Positions 26,092 to 35,552 of a DNA stretch of 64,000 bases are shown piece by piece. The DNA lies in assembly GCF_003008615.1 (NCBI RefSeq), contig NZ_CP027657.1, positions 3,038,001-3,102,000 on the forward strand, given 5' to 3'. The stretch comes from Pseudomonas mendocina (GTDB lineage: Bacteria > Pseudomonadota > Gammaproteobacteria > Pseudomonadales > Pseudomonadaceae). How positions within the stretch are numbered: position 1 is the first letter of the stretch; each line of letters begins with the position of its first letter. The position numbers and the translations under genes were made by a program. The notes beneath the pieces were generated by a model that saw only the letters and a program-made list of their open reading frames with translations, was not told the origin of the DNA and did not search any database.

Positions 26092-26367
26092 GTGCCACGT
26101 TCTCTGAAAAAAGGTCCTTTTATCGATCTTCACCTACTGAAGAAGGTCGAAGCGGCGGTGGAAAAGAATGATCGCAAGCCGGTTAAAACCTGGTCGCGTC
26201 GTTCCATGATCCTGCCGCAGATGGTCGGTCTGACCATCGCCGTGCATAACGGTCGTCAGCACGTCCCAGTTCTCGTGAACGAAGACATGGTCGGCCACAA
26301 ACTGGGCGAATTTGCCGGCACCCGTACCTATCGTGGTCACGTGGCCGACAAGAAAGCCAAGCGTTAA
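26092..26367 (+). CDS. rpsS: 30S ribosomal protein S19
   Basis: S19 sits in the 30S head beside S13. The 91-aa protein begins [19 protein letters not shown] from a GTG start at 26092 and contains [22 protein letters not shown] and [12 protein letters not shown]. Spacing to rplV is 11 bases. Confidence 0.98.
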
Positions 26368-26378
26368 GGGGTAAGGAA

Positions 26379-26711
26379 ATGGAAGTAGCCGCTAAGTTGT
26401 CGGGCGCTCGCATCTCCGCCCAGAAAGCCCGCTTGGTCGCCGACCAGATCCGCGGGAAGAAGGTGGGCGAAGCGCTCAACCTCCTGGCTTTCAGCAGTAA
26501 GAAAGCCGCCGAGATCATGAAGAAAGTGCTGGAGTCGGCCGTTGCCAACGCCGAGCACAACGAAGGCGCAGACGTTGATGACCTGAAGGTCAGCACCGTT
26601 TTCGTCAACGAAGGGCGTTCGCTTAAGCGCATCATGCCGCGTGCCAAAGGCCGTGCTGATCGCATCGTCAAGCGGTCTTGCCATATCACTGTCAAGGTTG
26701 CGGACAAGTAA
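26379..26711 (+). CDS. rplV: 50S ribosomal protein L22
   Basis: L22 forms a hairpin along the exit tunnel. The 110-aa protein begins [19 protein letters not shown]; the tunnel hairpin is [23 protein letters not shown] near residues 82-100. It lies between rpsS and rpsC, 13 bases before the latter. Confidence 0.98.
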
Positions 26712-26724
26712 CGGAGTCGATCAG

Positions 26725-27411
26725 ATGGGTCAGAAAGTACATCCCGTTGGCATCCGCCTGGGAATCGTCAAGGATCACACTTCGGTCTGGTATGCAGATG
26801 GTCGCAATTATGCCGACTACCTGAATGCCGACCTGAAGGTTCGTGCATACCTGCAAGACAAACTAAAAAGCGCGTCCGTTAGCCGTATCGACATCGCTCG
26901 TCCGGCTCAAACCGCACGCATCACCATCCACACCGCTCGTCCCGGCATCGTGATCGGCAAGAAAGGTGAAGATGTTGAGAAGCTGCGTCAGGACCTGACC
27001 AAGCAAATGGGTGTGCCGGTGCACATCAACATCGAAGAGATCCGCAAGCCGGAGCTCGACGGTATGCTGGTTGCACAGAGCGTAGCTCAGCAGCTGGAGC
27101 GCCGCGTAATGTTCCGTCGCGCCATGAAGCGCGCAGTACAGAACGCCATGCGCATTGGTGCCAAGGGCATCAAGATCCAGGTGAGTGGTCGTCTCGGTGG
27201 CGCTGAAATCGCCCGTACCGAGTGGTATCGCGAAGGTCGTGTGCCGCTGCACACCCTGCGTGCAGATATCGATTACGCCACCTACGAAGCGCACACCACT
27301 TACGGTGTGATCGGCGTCAAGGTTTGGATCTTCAAGGGTGAGGTCATTGGTGGCCGCACTGAAGAGCTGAAGCCGCAAGCGCCCGCTCCTCGTAAAGCTG
27401 CTAAGAAATAA
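26725..27411 (+). CDS. rpsC: 30S ribosomal protein S3
   Basis: S3 lines the mRNA entry pore. The 228-aa protein starts [18 protein letters not shown] and has the KH-domain GXXG motif in [16 protein letters not shown] (about residues 75-90). The ATG at 26725 is chosen; an in-frame start upstream would lie inside rplV. The C-terminus is Lys/Ala/Pro-rich. Confidence 0.98.
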   Translation: MGQKVHPVGIRLGIVKDHTSVWYADGRNYADYLNADLKVRAYLQDKLKSASVSRIDIARPAQTARITIHTARPGIVIGKKGEDVEKLRQDLTKQMGVPVHINIEEIRKPELDGMLVAQSVAQQLERRVMFRRAMKRAVQNAMRIGAKGIKIQVSGRLGGAEIARTEWYREGRVPLHTLRADIDYATYEAHTTYGVIGVKVWIFKGEVIGGRTEELKPQAPAPRKAAKK

Positions 27412-27423
27412 GGAGTACGCATC

Positions 27424-27837
27424 ATGTTGCAACCAAAGCGTACGAAGTTCCGCAAGCAGATGACCGGCCACAACCGTGGTCTGGCTCAGCGCGGTAGCAA
27501 GGTCAGCTTCGGCGAGTTCGCGCTGAAGTCTGTAGCCCGCGGTCGTCTCACCGCCCGTCAGATCGAGTCCGCTCGTCGTGCTCTGACTCGTCACGTAAAA
27601 CGTGGCGGCAAGATCTGGATTCGCGTATTCCCGGACAAGCCGGTTACCAAGAAGCCTCTCGAAGTGCGGATGGGTAAAGGTAAGGGTGGCGTCGAATATT
27701 GGGTAGCCCAGATCCAGCCAGGCAAGGTCCTGTACGAGATCGAAGGCGTTTCCGAAGAGCTGGCGCGTGAGGCTTTCGCCCTGGCTGCTGCAAAGCTGCC
27801 GCTCGCCACCACCTTTGTTAAGCGGACGGTGATGTGA
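27424..27837 (+). CDS. rplP: 50S ribosomal protein L16
   Basis: L16 organises the A-site region of 23S rRNA. The 137-aa protein begins [19 protein letters not shown] and has [18 protein letters not shown] and [14 protein letters not shown]. Its TGA stop shares a base with the rpmC ATG. Confidence 0.98.
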   Translation: MLQPKRTKFRKQMTGHNRGLAQRGSKVSFGEFALKSVARGRLTARQIESARRALTRHVKRGGKIWIRVFPDKPVTKKPLEVRMGKGKGGVEYWVAQIQPGKVLYEIEGVSEELAREAFALAAAKLPLATTFVKRTVM

Positions 27838-28028
27838 TGAAAGCGACCGAACTTCGTGAAAAATCTGCGCAGCAACTGAACGAGCAACTGCTCGGTCTGC
27901 TGCGTGACCAGTTCAATCTGCGTATGCAGAAGGCAACTGGCCAGTTGGGGCAGTCTCACCTGCTCTCGCAAGTTAAGCGCGACATCGCTCGTGTGAAAAC
28001 TGTGCTCAACCAGCAGGCAGGTAAGTGA
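27837..28028 (+). CDS. rpmC: 50S ribosomal protein L29
   Basis: L29 is a small two-helix protein at the tunnel exit. The 63-aa protein is [17 protein letters not shown]... and ends [10 protein letters not shown]. The ATG at 27837 overlaps the rplP stop (TGATG); the GTG one codon earlier is less likely. rpsQ follows after 2 bases. Confidence 0.97.
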   Translation: MKATELREKSAQQLNEQLLGLLRDQFNLRMQKATGQLGQSHLLSQVKRDIARVKTVLNQQAGK

Positions 28029-28030
28029 TC

Positions 28031-28297
28031 ATGGCTGAAGCCGAAAAAACAGTCCGTACGCTGACCGGCCGTGTTGTCAGCGACAAGATGGACAAGACCA
28101 TCACCGTTCTGATCGAGCGCCGTGTAAAGCACCCGATCTACGGTAAATACGTCAAGCGTTCGACCAAACTGCACGCTCACGACGAATCCAACCAGTGCAA
28201 GATCGGCGACAAGGTTTCCATCCGTGAAACCCGTCCGCAGTCCAAGACCAAGTCCTGGGCTCTGGTTGAAGTCGTCGAACGCGCCGTTGAAGTCTAA
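28031..28297 (+). CDS. rpsQ: 30S ribosomal protein S17
   Basis: S17 is an early-binding OB-fold protein of the 30S body. The 88-aa protein starts [23 protein letters not shown] and has [20 protein letters not shown]. The ATG at 28031 is two codons inside a longer frame and matches the family start. Confidence 0.97.
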   Translation: MAEAEKTVRTLTGRVVSDKMDKTITVLIERRVKHPIYGKYVKRSTKLHAHDESNQCKIGDKVSIRETRPQSKTKSWALVEVVERAVEV

Positions 28298-28320
28298 GGG
28301 CTAGGGGTCGGAGAAATTTT

Positions 28321-28689
28321 ATGATTCAGACTCAATCCATGCTCGATGTGGCTGACAACAGTGGTGCACGTCGCGTTATGTGCATCAAGGTGCTGGGCGG
28401 CTCTCATCGTCGCTACGCCGGCATCGGCGACATCATCAAGGTCACCGTCAAGGAAGCAATTCCGCGCGGCAAAGTGAAGAAAGGTCAGGTCATGACCGCA
28501 GTGGTCGTTCGTACCCGTCACGGCGTTCGCCGTGCCGACGGTTCGATCATCCGCTTCGACGGCAACGCTGCTGTTCTGCTGAACAACAAGCAAGAGCCGA
28601 TCGGTACCCGTATCTTCGGGCCAGTGACCCGTGAACTGCGTTCCGAGAAGTTCATGAAGATCGTCTCGCTCGCCCCTGAAGTGCTTTAA
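28321..28689 (+). CDS. rplN: 50S ribosomal protein L14
   Basis: L14 forms an intersubunit bridge and is the first gene of the classical spc cluster. The 122-aa protein is [27 protein letters not shown] and ends [11 protein letters not shown]. No clear promoter or terminator lies between rpsQ and rplN (23 bases), so S10 and spc transcription is probably continuous here. Confidence 0.98.
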   Translation: MIQTQSMLDVADNSGARRVMCIKVLGGSHRRYAGIGDIIKVTVKEAIPRGKVKKGQVMTAVVVRTRHGVRRADGSIIRFDGNAAVLLNNKQEPIGTRIFGPVTRELRSEKFMKIVSLAPEVL

Positions 28690-28700
28690 GGAGATCCGAC

Positions 28701-29015
28701 ATGCAAAAGATTCGTCGTGACGACGAGATCATCGTGATCGCCGGCAAAGACAAAGGTAAGCGCGGTAAGGTGCTCAAGGTTCTCGCTGACGACCGTCTGG
28801 TCGTCGGTGGCATCAACCTGGTGAAGCGTCATACCAAGCCGAACCCGATGTCGGGCGTTCAAGGCGGTATCGTCGAGAAAGAAGCGCCTCTGCACGCTTC
28901 CAACGTTGCCATCTTCAACACTGAAACCAACAAGGCTGACCGCGTTGGCTTCAAGGTTGAAGACGGCAAGAAAATTCGTGTCTTCAAGTCCACCCAGAAG
29001 CCGGTTGGCGCTTGA
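28701..29015 (+). CDS. rplX: 50S ribosomal protein L24
   Basis: L24 initiates 50S assembly. The 104-aa protein has an N-terminal KOW motif ([17 protein letters not shown], about residues 13-30) and the conserved VKRHTKPNP. It is preceded by AAGGAGA and followed by rplE after 19 bases. Confidence 0.98.
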   Translation: MQKIRRDDEIIVIAGKDKGKRGKVLKVLADDRLVVGGINLVKRHTKPNPMSGVQGGIVEKEAPLHASNVAIFNTETNKADRVGFKVEDGKKIRVFKSTQKPVGA

Positions 29016-29034
29016 GAATCCGTAGGTAAATACC

Positions 29035-29574
29035 ATGGCACGACTGAAAGAGATTTACCGGAAGGAAATCGCGCCCAAGCTGAAGGAAGAACTGAAGCTG
29101 GCGAACGTGATGGAAGTTCCGCGCATCACCAAGATCACCCTGAACATGGGCCTGGGCGAAGCGATCGGTGACAAGAAGATCATCGAAAACGCTGTTGCCG
29201 ACCTCGAGAAGATCACCGGTCAGAAAGTCGTTGTGACTCATGCCCGCAAATCGATCGCTGGTTTCAAGGTTCGTGAAGGTTGGCCGATTGGCGTCAAGGT
29301 CACTCTGCGTCGCGAGCGTATGTACGAGTTCCTGGATCGTCTGCTGTCCATCTCCCTGCCGCGCGTGCGTGACTTCCGCGGCCTGAATGCCAAGTCCTTC
29401 GACGGTCGTGGCAACTACAGCATGGGCGTGAAAGAGCAGATCATCTTCCCGGAAATCGATTACGACAAGATCGATGCGCTGCGTGGTCTGGACATCACCC
29501 TGACTACCACTGCCCGTAACGATGATGAAGGCCGCGCTCTGCTGCGTGCTTTCAACTTCCCGTTCCGCAACTGA
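29035..29574 (+). CDS. rplE: 50S ribosomal protein L5
   Basis: L5 binds 5S rRNA. The 179-aa protein starts [16 protein letters not shown] and has [20 protein letters not shown] and [25 protein letters not shown] conserved segments. rpsN follows after 15 bases. Confidence 0.98.
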   Translation: MARLKEIYRKEIAPKLKEELKLANVMEVPRITKITLNMGLGEAIGDKKIIENAVADLEKITGQKVVVTHARKSIAGFKVREGWPIGVKVTLRRERMYEFLDRLLSISLPRVRDFRGLNAKSFDGRGNYSMGVKEQIIFPEIDYDKIDALRGLDITLTTTARNDDEGRALLRAFNFPFRN

Positions 29575-29589
29575 TCGGAGTCTGGACAA

Positions 29590-29895
29590 ATGGCCAAGAC
29601 AAGCATGAAGAACCGTGAGCTGAAGCGTCAGCAAACGGTTGCCAAGTACGCCAAGAAGCGTGCCGAGCTGAAAGCTACCATCGCCAACCCGAACACCAGT
29701 CCGGAAGCGCGTTGGGAAGCCCAGGTCGCTCTGCAGAAGCAGCCACGTGACGCCAGCGCCTCGCGTCTGCGTAACCGCTGCCGCATCACTGGCCGTCCGC
29801 ACGGTGTATACCGTAAGTTCGGTCTGTCGCGTAACAAGCTGCGTGAAGCGGCTATGCGCGGCGACGTACCGGGCCTGGTGAAAGCCAGCTGGTAA
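29590..29895 (+). CDS. rpsN: 30S ribosomal protein S14 (zinc-free form)
   Basis: S14 is a 30S head protein. The 101-aa form [17 protein letters not shown]... with [19 protein letters not shown] is the long version that lacks the CxxC pairs of the zinc-binding short type. It is followed by two terminator-like hairpins and a promoter, which separate it from rpsH. Confidence 0.98.
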   Translation: MAKTSMKNRELKRQQTVAKYAKKRAELKATIANPNTSPEARWEAQVALQKQPRDASASRLRNRCRITGRPHGVYRKFGLSRNKLREAAMRGDVPGLVKASW

Positions 29896-29903
29896 GCAGC
29901 AAT

Positions 29904-29937
29904 AAAAGACAGAGCCGGCCTTGCGCCGGCTTTGTCT
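29904..29937 (+). terminator. First terminator after rpsN
   Basis: AAAGACA pairs with TGTCTTT and, one base in, AGCCGGC pairs with GCCGGCT, making about 14 pairs around CTTGC. The 3' side ends TTTGTCTTTA. It begins 8 bases after the rpsN stop codon. Confidence 0.85.
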
Positions 29938-29946
29938 TTATATGAA

Positions 29947-29975
29947 CAAGCCCCTTTTGGGGCTTGCTTCATTTT
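29947..29975 (+). terminator. Second terminator after rpsN
   Basis: CAAGCCCC-tttt-GGGGCTTG is a perfect 8-bp stem followed by CTTCATTTTT. It stands in tandem with the previous hairpin, in the middle of what is a continuous spc operon in E. coli. Confidence 0.85.
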
Positions 29976-29992
29976 TGATCGGTCTCTAGAAT
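29964..29992 (+). promoter_or_regulatory. Sigma-70 promoter ahead of rpsH
   Basis: TTGCTT (29964-29969), a 17-base spacer and TAGAAT (29987-29992). The -35 overlaps the end of the second terminator, so the module stops one transcript and starts another. The leader before rpsH would be about 90 bases. Confidence 0.7.
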
Positions 29993-30043
29993 GTCCGGCT
30001 CTCCTGAGCCTGGTATTTACGTGCCGAGCTTTTGGATGATCCC

Positions 30044-30068
30044 ACAGCCTTGATGGCTGTTCTTTTTG
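30044..30068 (+). terminator. Attenuator-like hairpin in the rpsH leader
   Basis: ACAGCC-ttgat-GGCTGT is a 6-bp stem followed by TCTTTTTG, 19 bases before the rpsH ATG and overlapping the region needed for ribosome loading. A smaller hairpin GGCTC-tcct-GAGCC is at 29997-30010. Both lie downstream of the predicted promoter. Confidence 0.55.
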
Positions 30069-30087
30069 TATCAGGAGCGTCTAGCCC

Positions 30088-30480
30088 ATGAGTATGCAGG
30101 ACCCGTTAGCGGACATGCTAACTCGTATCCGTAATGCCCAGATGGCTGAAAAGTCCGTCGTAAGCATGCCTTCTTCCACTCTGAAGGTAGCCGTAGCCAA
30201 AGTTCTGAAAGACGAAGGTTACATTGCGGGTTATGAAGTCAATGGTGAAGCCAAGCCACAACTGTCCATCGAGCTGAAGTACTTCGAAGGCCGTCCGGTC
30301 ATCGAGGAAGTCAAGCGCGTGAGCCGTCCTGGCCTTCGTCAATACAAATCCGTCGATGACCTGCCGAAGGTTCGCGGCGGTCTCGGTGTTTCCATCGTCT
30401 CCACCAACAAAGGTGTGATGACGGATCGCGCTGCGCGCGCTGCCGGTGTCGGCGGCGAAGTGCTCTGCACCGTGTTCTAA
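30088..30480 (+). CDS. rpsH: 30S ribosomal protein S8
   Basis: S8 binds the central domain of 16S rRNA and is the spc operon repressor in E. coli. The 130-aa protein starts [18 protein letters not shown] and ends with the conserved [18 protein letters not shown] and [10 protein letters not shown] leader with two hairpins precedes it, a natural place for feedback control. Confidence 0.98.
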   Translation: MSMQDPLADMLTRIRNAQMAEKSVVSMPSSTLKVAVAKVLKDEGYIAGYEVNGEAKPQLSIELKYFEGRPVIEEVKRVSRPGLRQYKSVDDLPKVRGGLGVSIVSTNKGVMTDRAARAAGVGGEVLCTVF

Positions 30481-30492
30481 GGGGGGATAAGC

Positions 30493-31026
30493 ATGTCTCG
30501 CGTTGCTAAGAACCCCGTTGTGCTGCCTGCCGGTGTCGAGATCAAACTCGCCGGTCAGCAGCTCTCGGTGAAGGGTGCCAAGGGCGCTCTGGAACTGAAC
30601 GTTCACTCGTCCGTGGAAGTGATCCAGGAAGGCAGCGAACTGCGTTTCGCCGCTCGTAACGGCGACCAGCAGAACCGTGCCATGGCCGGTACTACTCGCG
30701 CTCTGGTGAACAACATGGTCATCGGTGTCAGCCAAGGCTTCGAGCGTAAGCTGCAACTGGTCGGTGTGGGCTACAAAGCTCAAGCCAAAGGCCAGGTGCT
30801 GAACCTCGCACTGGGCTTCTCCCACCCGATCGACTACGAACTGCCGGAAGGCGTCGTGGCCGAAACCCCGAACCAGACCGAAATCCTGATCAAGGGTATC
30901 GACAAGCAACTGGTGGGTCAGGTGGCTGCGGAAATCCGTGACTTCCGTCGTCCTGAGCCCTACAAGGGCAAAGGCGTTCGTTACGCGGATGAAGTTGTCC
31001 GTCGTAAAGAAGCCAAGAAGAAGTAA
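30493..31026 (+). CDS. rplF: 50S ribosomal protein L6
   Basis: L6 contacts the sarcin-ricin region. The 177-aa protein begins [19 protein letters not shown], with [15 protein letters not shown] in the middle and the C-terminal [11 protein letters not shown] signature. Spacing to rpsH is 12 bases. Confidence 0.98.
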   Translation: MSRVAKNPVVLPAGVEIKLAGQQLSVKGAKGALELNVHSSVEVIQEGSELRFAARNGDQQNRAMAGTTRALVNNMVIGVSQGFERKLQLVGVGYKAQAKGQVLNLALGFSHPIDYELPEGVVAETPNQTEILIKGIDKQLVGQVAAEIRDFRRPEPYKGKGVRYADEVVRRKEAKKK

Positions 31027-31037
31027 GGGGCTGAGAA

Positions 31038-31388
31038 ATGACCGACAAAAAAGTTACTCGTCTGCGTCGCGCTCGCAAAGCACGCCTGAAAATGCACGAG
31101 CTCGAAGCCGTGCGTCTGTGCGTGTATCGCTCTTCGCAGCACATCTATGCCCAGGTCATCTCGGCCGACGGCAGCAAGGTTCTGGCCAGCGCCTCTACCT
31201 TGGACAAAGCACTGCGTGATGGCGCCACCGGCAACGTCGACGCGGCCAAGAAAGTTGGTGCGCTGGTTGCTGAGCGTGCGAAAGCCGCTGGTGTGACCCA
31301 GGTGGCATTCGACCGTTCTGGCTTCAAGTACCACGGCCGCGTCAAGGCGCTGGCTGATGCTGCTCGTGAAGGCGGGCTGGAGTTCTAA
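31038..31388 (+). CDS. rplR: 50S ribosomal protein L18
   Basis: L18 binds 5S rRNA together with L5. The 116-aa protein begins [19 protein letters not shown], a basic N-terminal tail, and ends with [26 protein letters not shown]. It is followed by rpsE after 3 bases. Confidence 0.98.
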   Translation: MTDKKVTRLRRARKARLKMHELEAVRLCVYRSSQHIYAQVISADGSKVLASASTLDKALRDGATGNVDAAKKVGALVAERAKAAGVTQVAFDRSGFKYHGRVKALADAAREGGLEF

Positions 31389-31391
31389 GTT

Positions 31392-31892
31392 ATGGCAAAT
31401 AACGACCAAAAGCGCGACGAAGGCTACATCGAGAAGCTGGTTCAGGTTAACCGCGTTGCCAAGACCGTAAAGGGTGGCCGTATCTTCACCTTCACCGCGC
31501 TGACCGTGGTTGGCGATGGTAAGGGTCGTGTCGGCTTCGGCCGCGGCAAGTCCCGTGAAGTGCCTGCTGCCATCCAGAAGGCGATGGAAGCTGCTCGTCG
31601 CAACATGATCCAGGTGGATCTGAACGGCACCACTCTGCAATACCCGATCAAGTCCGCTCATGGCGCCTCCAAGGTGTACATGCAGCCGGCTTCGGAAGGT
31701 ACCGGTATCATCGCCGGCGGCGCTATGCGTGCCGTTCTGGAAGTGGCTGGTGTACAGAACGTTCTGGCCAAGTGCTACGGCTCGACCAACCCGGTGAACG
31801 TGGTTCATGCCACCTTCAAGGGCCTGAAGACCATGCAGTCTCCAGAATCCGTTGCGGCCAAGCGTGGCAAGAGCGTCGAGGAGATTCTCTAA
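31392..31892 (+). CDS. rpsE: 30S ribosomal protein S5
   Basis: S5 lines the mRNA entry site and affects accuracy. The 166-aa protein has [25 protein letters not shown] and [11 protein letters not shown] in its double-stranded RNA-binding domain, and the C-terminal [16 protein letters not shown]. rpmD follows after 2 bases. Confidence 0.98.
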   Translation: MANNDQKRDEGYIEKLVQVNRVAKTVKGGRIFTFTALTVVGDGKGRVGFGRGKSREVPAAIQKAMEAARRNMIQVDLNGTTLQYPIKSAHGASKVYMQPASEGTGIIAGGAMRAVLEVAGVQNVLAKCYGSTNPVNVVHATFKGLKTMQSPESVAAKRGKSVEEIL

Positions 31893-31894
31893 CC

Positions 31895-32074
31895 ATGGCT
31901 AACACCGTCAAAGTGACTCTGATCAAGAGCACCAATGGCCGTCTGGCCAATCACAAAGCTTGCGTCAAGGGCCTGGGCCTGCGTCGCATCGGTCACACCG
32001 TAGAGGTTCTGGATACTCCGGAAAACCGCGGCATGATCAACAAGGCTTACTACCTGCTGAAGGTGGAGGGTTAA
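31895..32074 (+). CDS. rpmD: 50S ribosomal protein L30
   Basis: A 59-aa protein [30 protein letters not shown] with [23 protein letters not shown], typical of bacterial L30. The ATG at 31895 is chosen; any longer frame would overlap rpsE. rplO starts 2 bases after its stop. Confidence 0.97.
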   Translation: MANTVKVTLIKSTNGRLANHKACVKGLGLRRIGHTVEVLDTPENRGMINKAYYLLKVEG

Positions 32075-32076
32075 TC

Positions 32077-32508
32077 ATGCAACTGAACGATCTGCGTTCC
32101 GCGCCGGGTGCCCGTCGCGAGAAGCACCGTCCGGGCCGTGGCATCGGTAGCGGTCTGGGTAAGACTGGTGGCCGTGGTCACAAAGGTCAGACCTCCCGCT
32201 CCGGTGGCTCCATTGCTCCGGGCTTCGAGGGTGGTCAGCAGCCGCTGCACCGCCGTCTGCCGAAGTTTGGCTTCGTTTCCCTGAAGGCGATGGATCGTGC
32301 GGAAATTCGCACCTCCGAGCTGAACAAGGTTGAAGGCGTTGTTACTCTGCAGGCTCTGAAGGATGCCAATCTGGTTGGCCAACACGTACAGCGCGTAAAA
32401 GTCATGCTGTCCGGTGAGGTCACCCGTGCGGTCACCCTGAAAGGTATCGCCGTCACCAAAGGTGCGCGTGCGGCTATCGAAGCAGCTGGCGGTAAGTTCG
32501 AGGACTAA
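32077..32508 (+). CDS. rplO: 50S ribosomal protein L15
   Basis: L15 is a late assembly protein. The 143-aa protein starts [20 protein letters not shown] and has the glycine/arginine-rich N-terminal extension [16 protein letters not shown]. It ends with [15 protein letters not shown], and its stop codon abuts the secY ATG. Confidence 0.98.
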   Translation: MQLNDLRSAPGARREKHRPGRGIGSGLGKTGGRGHKGQTSRSGGSIAPGFEGGQQPLHRRLPKFGFVSLKAMDRAEIRTSELNKVEGVVTLQALKDANLVGQHVQRVKVMLSGEVTRAVTLKGIAVTKGARAAIEAAGGKFED

Positions 32509-33837
32509 ATGGCTAAGCAAGGTGCTCTCTCAGCGCTGGCAGGTGGCGGGTTGTCCGAACTCTGGGCTCGTCTGCGTTTCCTGTTCCTGGCGATCATCGT
32601 CTACCGGATAGGTGCGCACATCCCGGTTCCTGGCATCAACCCAGACCGACTGGCGGATCTGTTCCGGCAGAATGAGGGGACCATTCTTAGCTTGTTCAAC
32701 ATGTTTTCCGGCGGCGCGCTGGAGCGGATGAGCATCTTTGCACTGGGGATCATGCCGTACATCTCGGCATCGATCATCATGCAGCTGATGACCGCCGTCA
32801 GCCCGCAGCTGGAGCAGTTGAAGAAGGAAGGTGAGGCTGGTCGTCGCAAGATCAGCCAATACACCCGCTACGGCACTCTCATCCTGGCTTTCGTTCAGGC
32901 TATCGGTATGTCTGCTGGTCTGGCGAGTCAGGGTGTGGCGTTCTCGGGCGATTTCGGCTTCCACTTCGTAGCGGTTACCACTTTTGTGGCGGGCGCGATG
33001 TTCATGATGTGGCTGGGCGAGCAGATCACCGAGCGCGGTGTCGGCAACGGTATCTCGATGCTGATTTTCGCGGGCATCGTCGCCGGTCTGCCGTCGGCAA
33101 TCGGGCAGTCTTTCGAGTCTGCTCGTCAGGGCGATATCAACATCTTCGCTCTGATCGCCATCGGCCTGCTGGCAGTAGCGATCATCGCTTTCGTGGTGTT
33201 CATCGAGCGTGGTCAGCGCCGCATTGCGGTGCACTACGCCAAGCGTCAGCAGGGCCGCAAGGTCTTCGCTGCGCAGACCAGCCACCTGCCGCTGAAGGTG
33301 AACATGGCGGGCGTAATCCCGGCCATCTTTGCCAGCAGTCTGCTGTTGTTCCCGGCTTCGCTGGGAGCCTGGTTCGGTCAGTCCGAAGGTCTGGGCTGGC
33401 TGCAGGACATTTCGCAGGCGATCGCTCCTGGTCAGCCGTTGAACATTCTGCTGTTTAGTGCAGGGATCATTTTCTTCTGCTTCTTCTACACAGCGTTGAT
33501 GTTCAACCCGAAAGACGTAGCGGAAAACCTGAAGAAGTCCGGTGCCTTTATTCCGGGTATCCGTCCGGGCGAGCAGTCGGCACGCTATATCGATGGCGTT
33601 CTGACCCGTTTGACCATGTTCGGTGCTCTGTACATGACGGCCGTGTGCCTGCTTCCCCAGTTTCTGGTGGTCGCGGCCAACGTTCCGTTCTACCTTGGCG
33701 GGACCTCGTTGCTGATCGTGGTCGTGGTTGTCATGGACTTCATGTCCCAAGTGCAATCGCACCTCGTGTCTCACCAGTACGATTCCCTGATGAAGAAAGC
33801 CAACCTGAAGGGTTATGGCAGCGGCATGCTCCGCTGA
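32509..33837 (+). CDS. secY: SecY: preprotein translocase channel
   Basis: SecY is the ten-helix protein-conducting channel of the inner membrane, partner of SecE (6766-7134). The 442-aa protein has N-terminal [21 protein letters not shown], the plug-region IPVPGINPD, repeated hydrophobic helices, and the C-terminal cytosolic GYGSGMLR. It starts directly at the rplO stop. Confidence 0.99.
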
Positions 33838-33865
33838 TCCACCCGTAAGGTTCGAGGAGTTGGTA

Positions 33866-33982
33866 ATGAAAGTTCGTGCATCGGTGAAAAAGCTGTGCCG
33901 TAACTGCAAAATTATCCGTCGCGAAGGTGTCGTGCGGGTGATCTGCAGCGCAGAGCCGCGTCACAAACAGCGCCAAGGCTGA
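33866..33982 (+). CDS. rpmJ: 50S ribosomal protein L36 (zinc-binding form)
   Basis: A 38-aa gene, [19 protein letters not shown]..., with Cys11, Cys14, Cys27 and His32, the four ligands of the zinc-binding L36 type. AGGAG lies 10 bases upstream. It is the last gene of the spc cluster, followed by a terminator-promoter module. Confidence 0.96.
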
Positions 33983-34001
33983 GTGTGAACCACGCGTGAT
34001 A

Positions 34002-34045
34002 AGCCCGGCAGCTAGTGCGCTGTCGGGTTGATTATTTGTTTTTAC
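34002..34045 (+). terminator. Terminator between rpmJ and rpsM
   Basis: AGCCCGGCAGC pairs with GCTGTCGGGTT (11 pairs including two G-U) around a 6-base loop, followed by GATTATTTGTTTTT. Confidence 0.7.
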
Positions 34046-34056
34046 AGCGTTAATAT
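34028..34056 (+). promoter_or_regulatory. Sigma-70 promoter of the alpha operon
   Basis: TTGATT (34028-34033), a 17-base spacer and TAATAT (34051-34056). The -35 lies in the 3' arm of the upstream terminator. Transcription would start about 53 bases before rpsM. Confidence 0.78.
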
Positions 34057-34115
34057 CTCGCGCCCTATTTCTTGGCTTCCGGGGCGTAGGTAGCTGTCAA
34101 TTGGAGTTCCACTGA

Positions 34116-34472
34116 ATGGCCCGTATTGCAGGCGTTAACATTCCGGATAACAAGCACACTGTTATCTCGCTGACCTACATCTTCGGTGTTGGTCGCACTA
34201 CCGCACAGAAAATCTGTGCCGCTACCGGTGTAAACCCGGCAGCAAAGATCAAGGATCTGACTGACGAGCAGATCGAGCAACTGCGTGGCGAAGTAGCCAA
34301 GGTGAACACCGAAGGCGACCTGCGTCGTGAAGTGAATATGAAGATCAAACGCTTGATGGATCTGGGTTGCTACCGCGGCCTGCGTCATCGTAAAGGTCTG
34401 CCGGTTCGCGGTCAGCGTACCAAGACCAACGCTCGCACCCGTAAGGGCCCGCGTAAGCCGATCCGCAAGTAA
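34116..34472 (+). CDS. rpsM: 30S ribosomal protein S13
   Basis: S13 lies at the head/P-site tRNA contact. The 118-aa protein starts [26 protein letters not shown] and ends with the conserved [22 protein letters not shown] tail. First gene of rpsM-rpsK-rpsD-rpoA-rplQ. Confidence 0.98.
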   Translation: MARIAGVNIPDNKHTVISLTYIFGVGRTTAQKICAATGVNPAAKIKDLTDEQIEQLRGEVAKVNTEGDLRREVNMKIKRLMDLGCYRGLRHRKGLPVRGQRTKTNARTRKGPRKPIRK

Positions 34473-34502
34473 TCGCATTCGCGAATCGACAGGAATTTAG
34501 TC

Positions 34503-34892
34503 ATGGCAAAACCTGCTGCTCGTACTCGTAAAAAAGTCAAAAAGACAGTGGTGGACGGTATCGCCCACATCCACGCGTCTTTCAACAACACTATCGTGAC
34601 CATCACTGACCGTCAGGGTAACGCCCTGTCCTGGGCTACTTCCGGTGGTTCGGGCTTCCGCGGTTCGCGTAAGTCCACTCCGTTCGCTGCTCAGATCGCC
34701 GCCGAGCGCGCTGGTCAGGCTGCACTGGAATACGGTCTGAAGAACCTCGACGTTAACGTCAAAGGTCCAGGCCCAGGTCGCGAATCCGCCGTGCGTGCTC
34801 TGAACGCCTGCGGCTACAAAATCGCCAGCATCACCGACGTGACGCCAATCCCGCACAACGGGTGCCGTCCGCCGAAGAAGCGTCGCGTGTAA
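34503..34892 (+). CDS. rpsK: 30S ribosomal protein S11
   Basis: S11 is a platform protein. The 129-aa protein has [22 protein letters not shown] and the C-terminal [16 protein letters not shown]. It lies 30 bases after rpsM and 17 before rpsD. Confidence 0.98.
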   Translation: MAKPAARTRKKVKKTVVDGIAHIHASFNNTIVTITDRQGNALSWATSGGSGFRGSRKSTPFAAQIAAERAGQAALEYGLKNLDVNVKGPGPGRESAVRALNACGYKIASITDVTPIPHNGCRPPKKRRV

Positions 34893-34909
34893 TCAGGAGA
34901 CAGTGAGAA

Positions 34910-35530
34910 ATGGCTCGTTACATTGGTCCCAAGTGCAAACTGTCTCGTCGTGAAGGCACCGATCTCTTTCTGAAGAGTGGTGTTCGCGCGCTTGAATCTA
35001 AGTGCAACATCGAAGCAGCCCCGGGTATCCACGGCCAGCGCCGTGGCCGTCAGTCCGACTACGGCACCCAGCTGCGTGAGAAGCAAAAAGTTCGTCGTAT
35101 CTACGGCGTACTGGAGCGTCAATTCAGCGGTTACTACAAGCAAGCTGCCAGCCAGAAAGGCGCCACCGGCGAAAATCTGCTGCAACTGCTGGAGTGCCGT
35201 CTGGACAACGTGGTTTACCGTATGGGTTTTGGTGCTACTCGTGCCGAGTCCCGTCAGCTGGTTTCGCACAAAGCGATCAGCGTCAACGGTCAGACCGTAA
35301 ACGTACCGTCCTACCAAGTTAAGGCTGGCGACGTCGTTGCTGTTCGCGAGAAATCGCGCAATCAGCTGCGCATCGCTCAGGCTCTCGAGCTCTGCGCCCA
35401 GCGTGGCCGTGTTGAGTGGGTAGAAGTAGACGCCGAGAAGAAGTCTGGTGTGTTCAAGAACGTACCGGCTCGTGGCGATCTGTCCGCTGACATCAACGAG
35501 AGCCTGATTGTCGAGCTCTACTCCAAGTAA
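34910..35530 (+). CDS. rpsD: 30S ribosomal protein S4
   Basis: S4 nucleates 16S assembly and represses the alpha operon in E. coli. The 206-aa protein starts [19 protein letters not shown] and has the S4 RNA-binding motif with [24 protein letters not shown]. rpoA follows after 22 bases. Confidence 0.98.
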   Translation: MARYIGPKCKLSRREGTDLFLKSGVRALESKCNIEAAPGIHGQRRGRQSDYGTQLREKQKVRRIYGVLERQFSGYYKQAASQKGATGENLLQLLECRLDNVVYRMGFGATRAESRQLVSHKAISVNGQTVNVPSYQVKAGDVVAVREKSRNQLRIAQALELCAQRGRVEWVEVDAEKKSGVFKNVPARGDLSADINESLIVELYSK

Positions 35531-35552
35531 GGGCTAGAAAATAGGTGCATCC

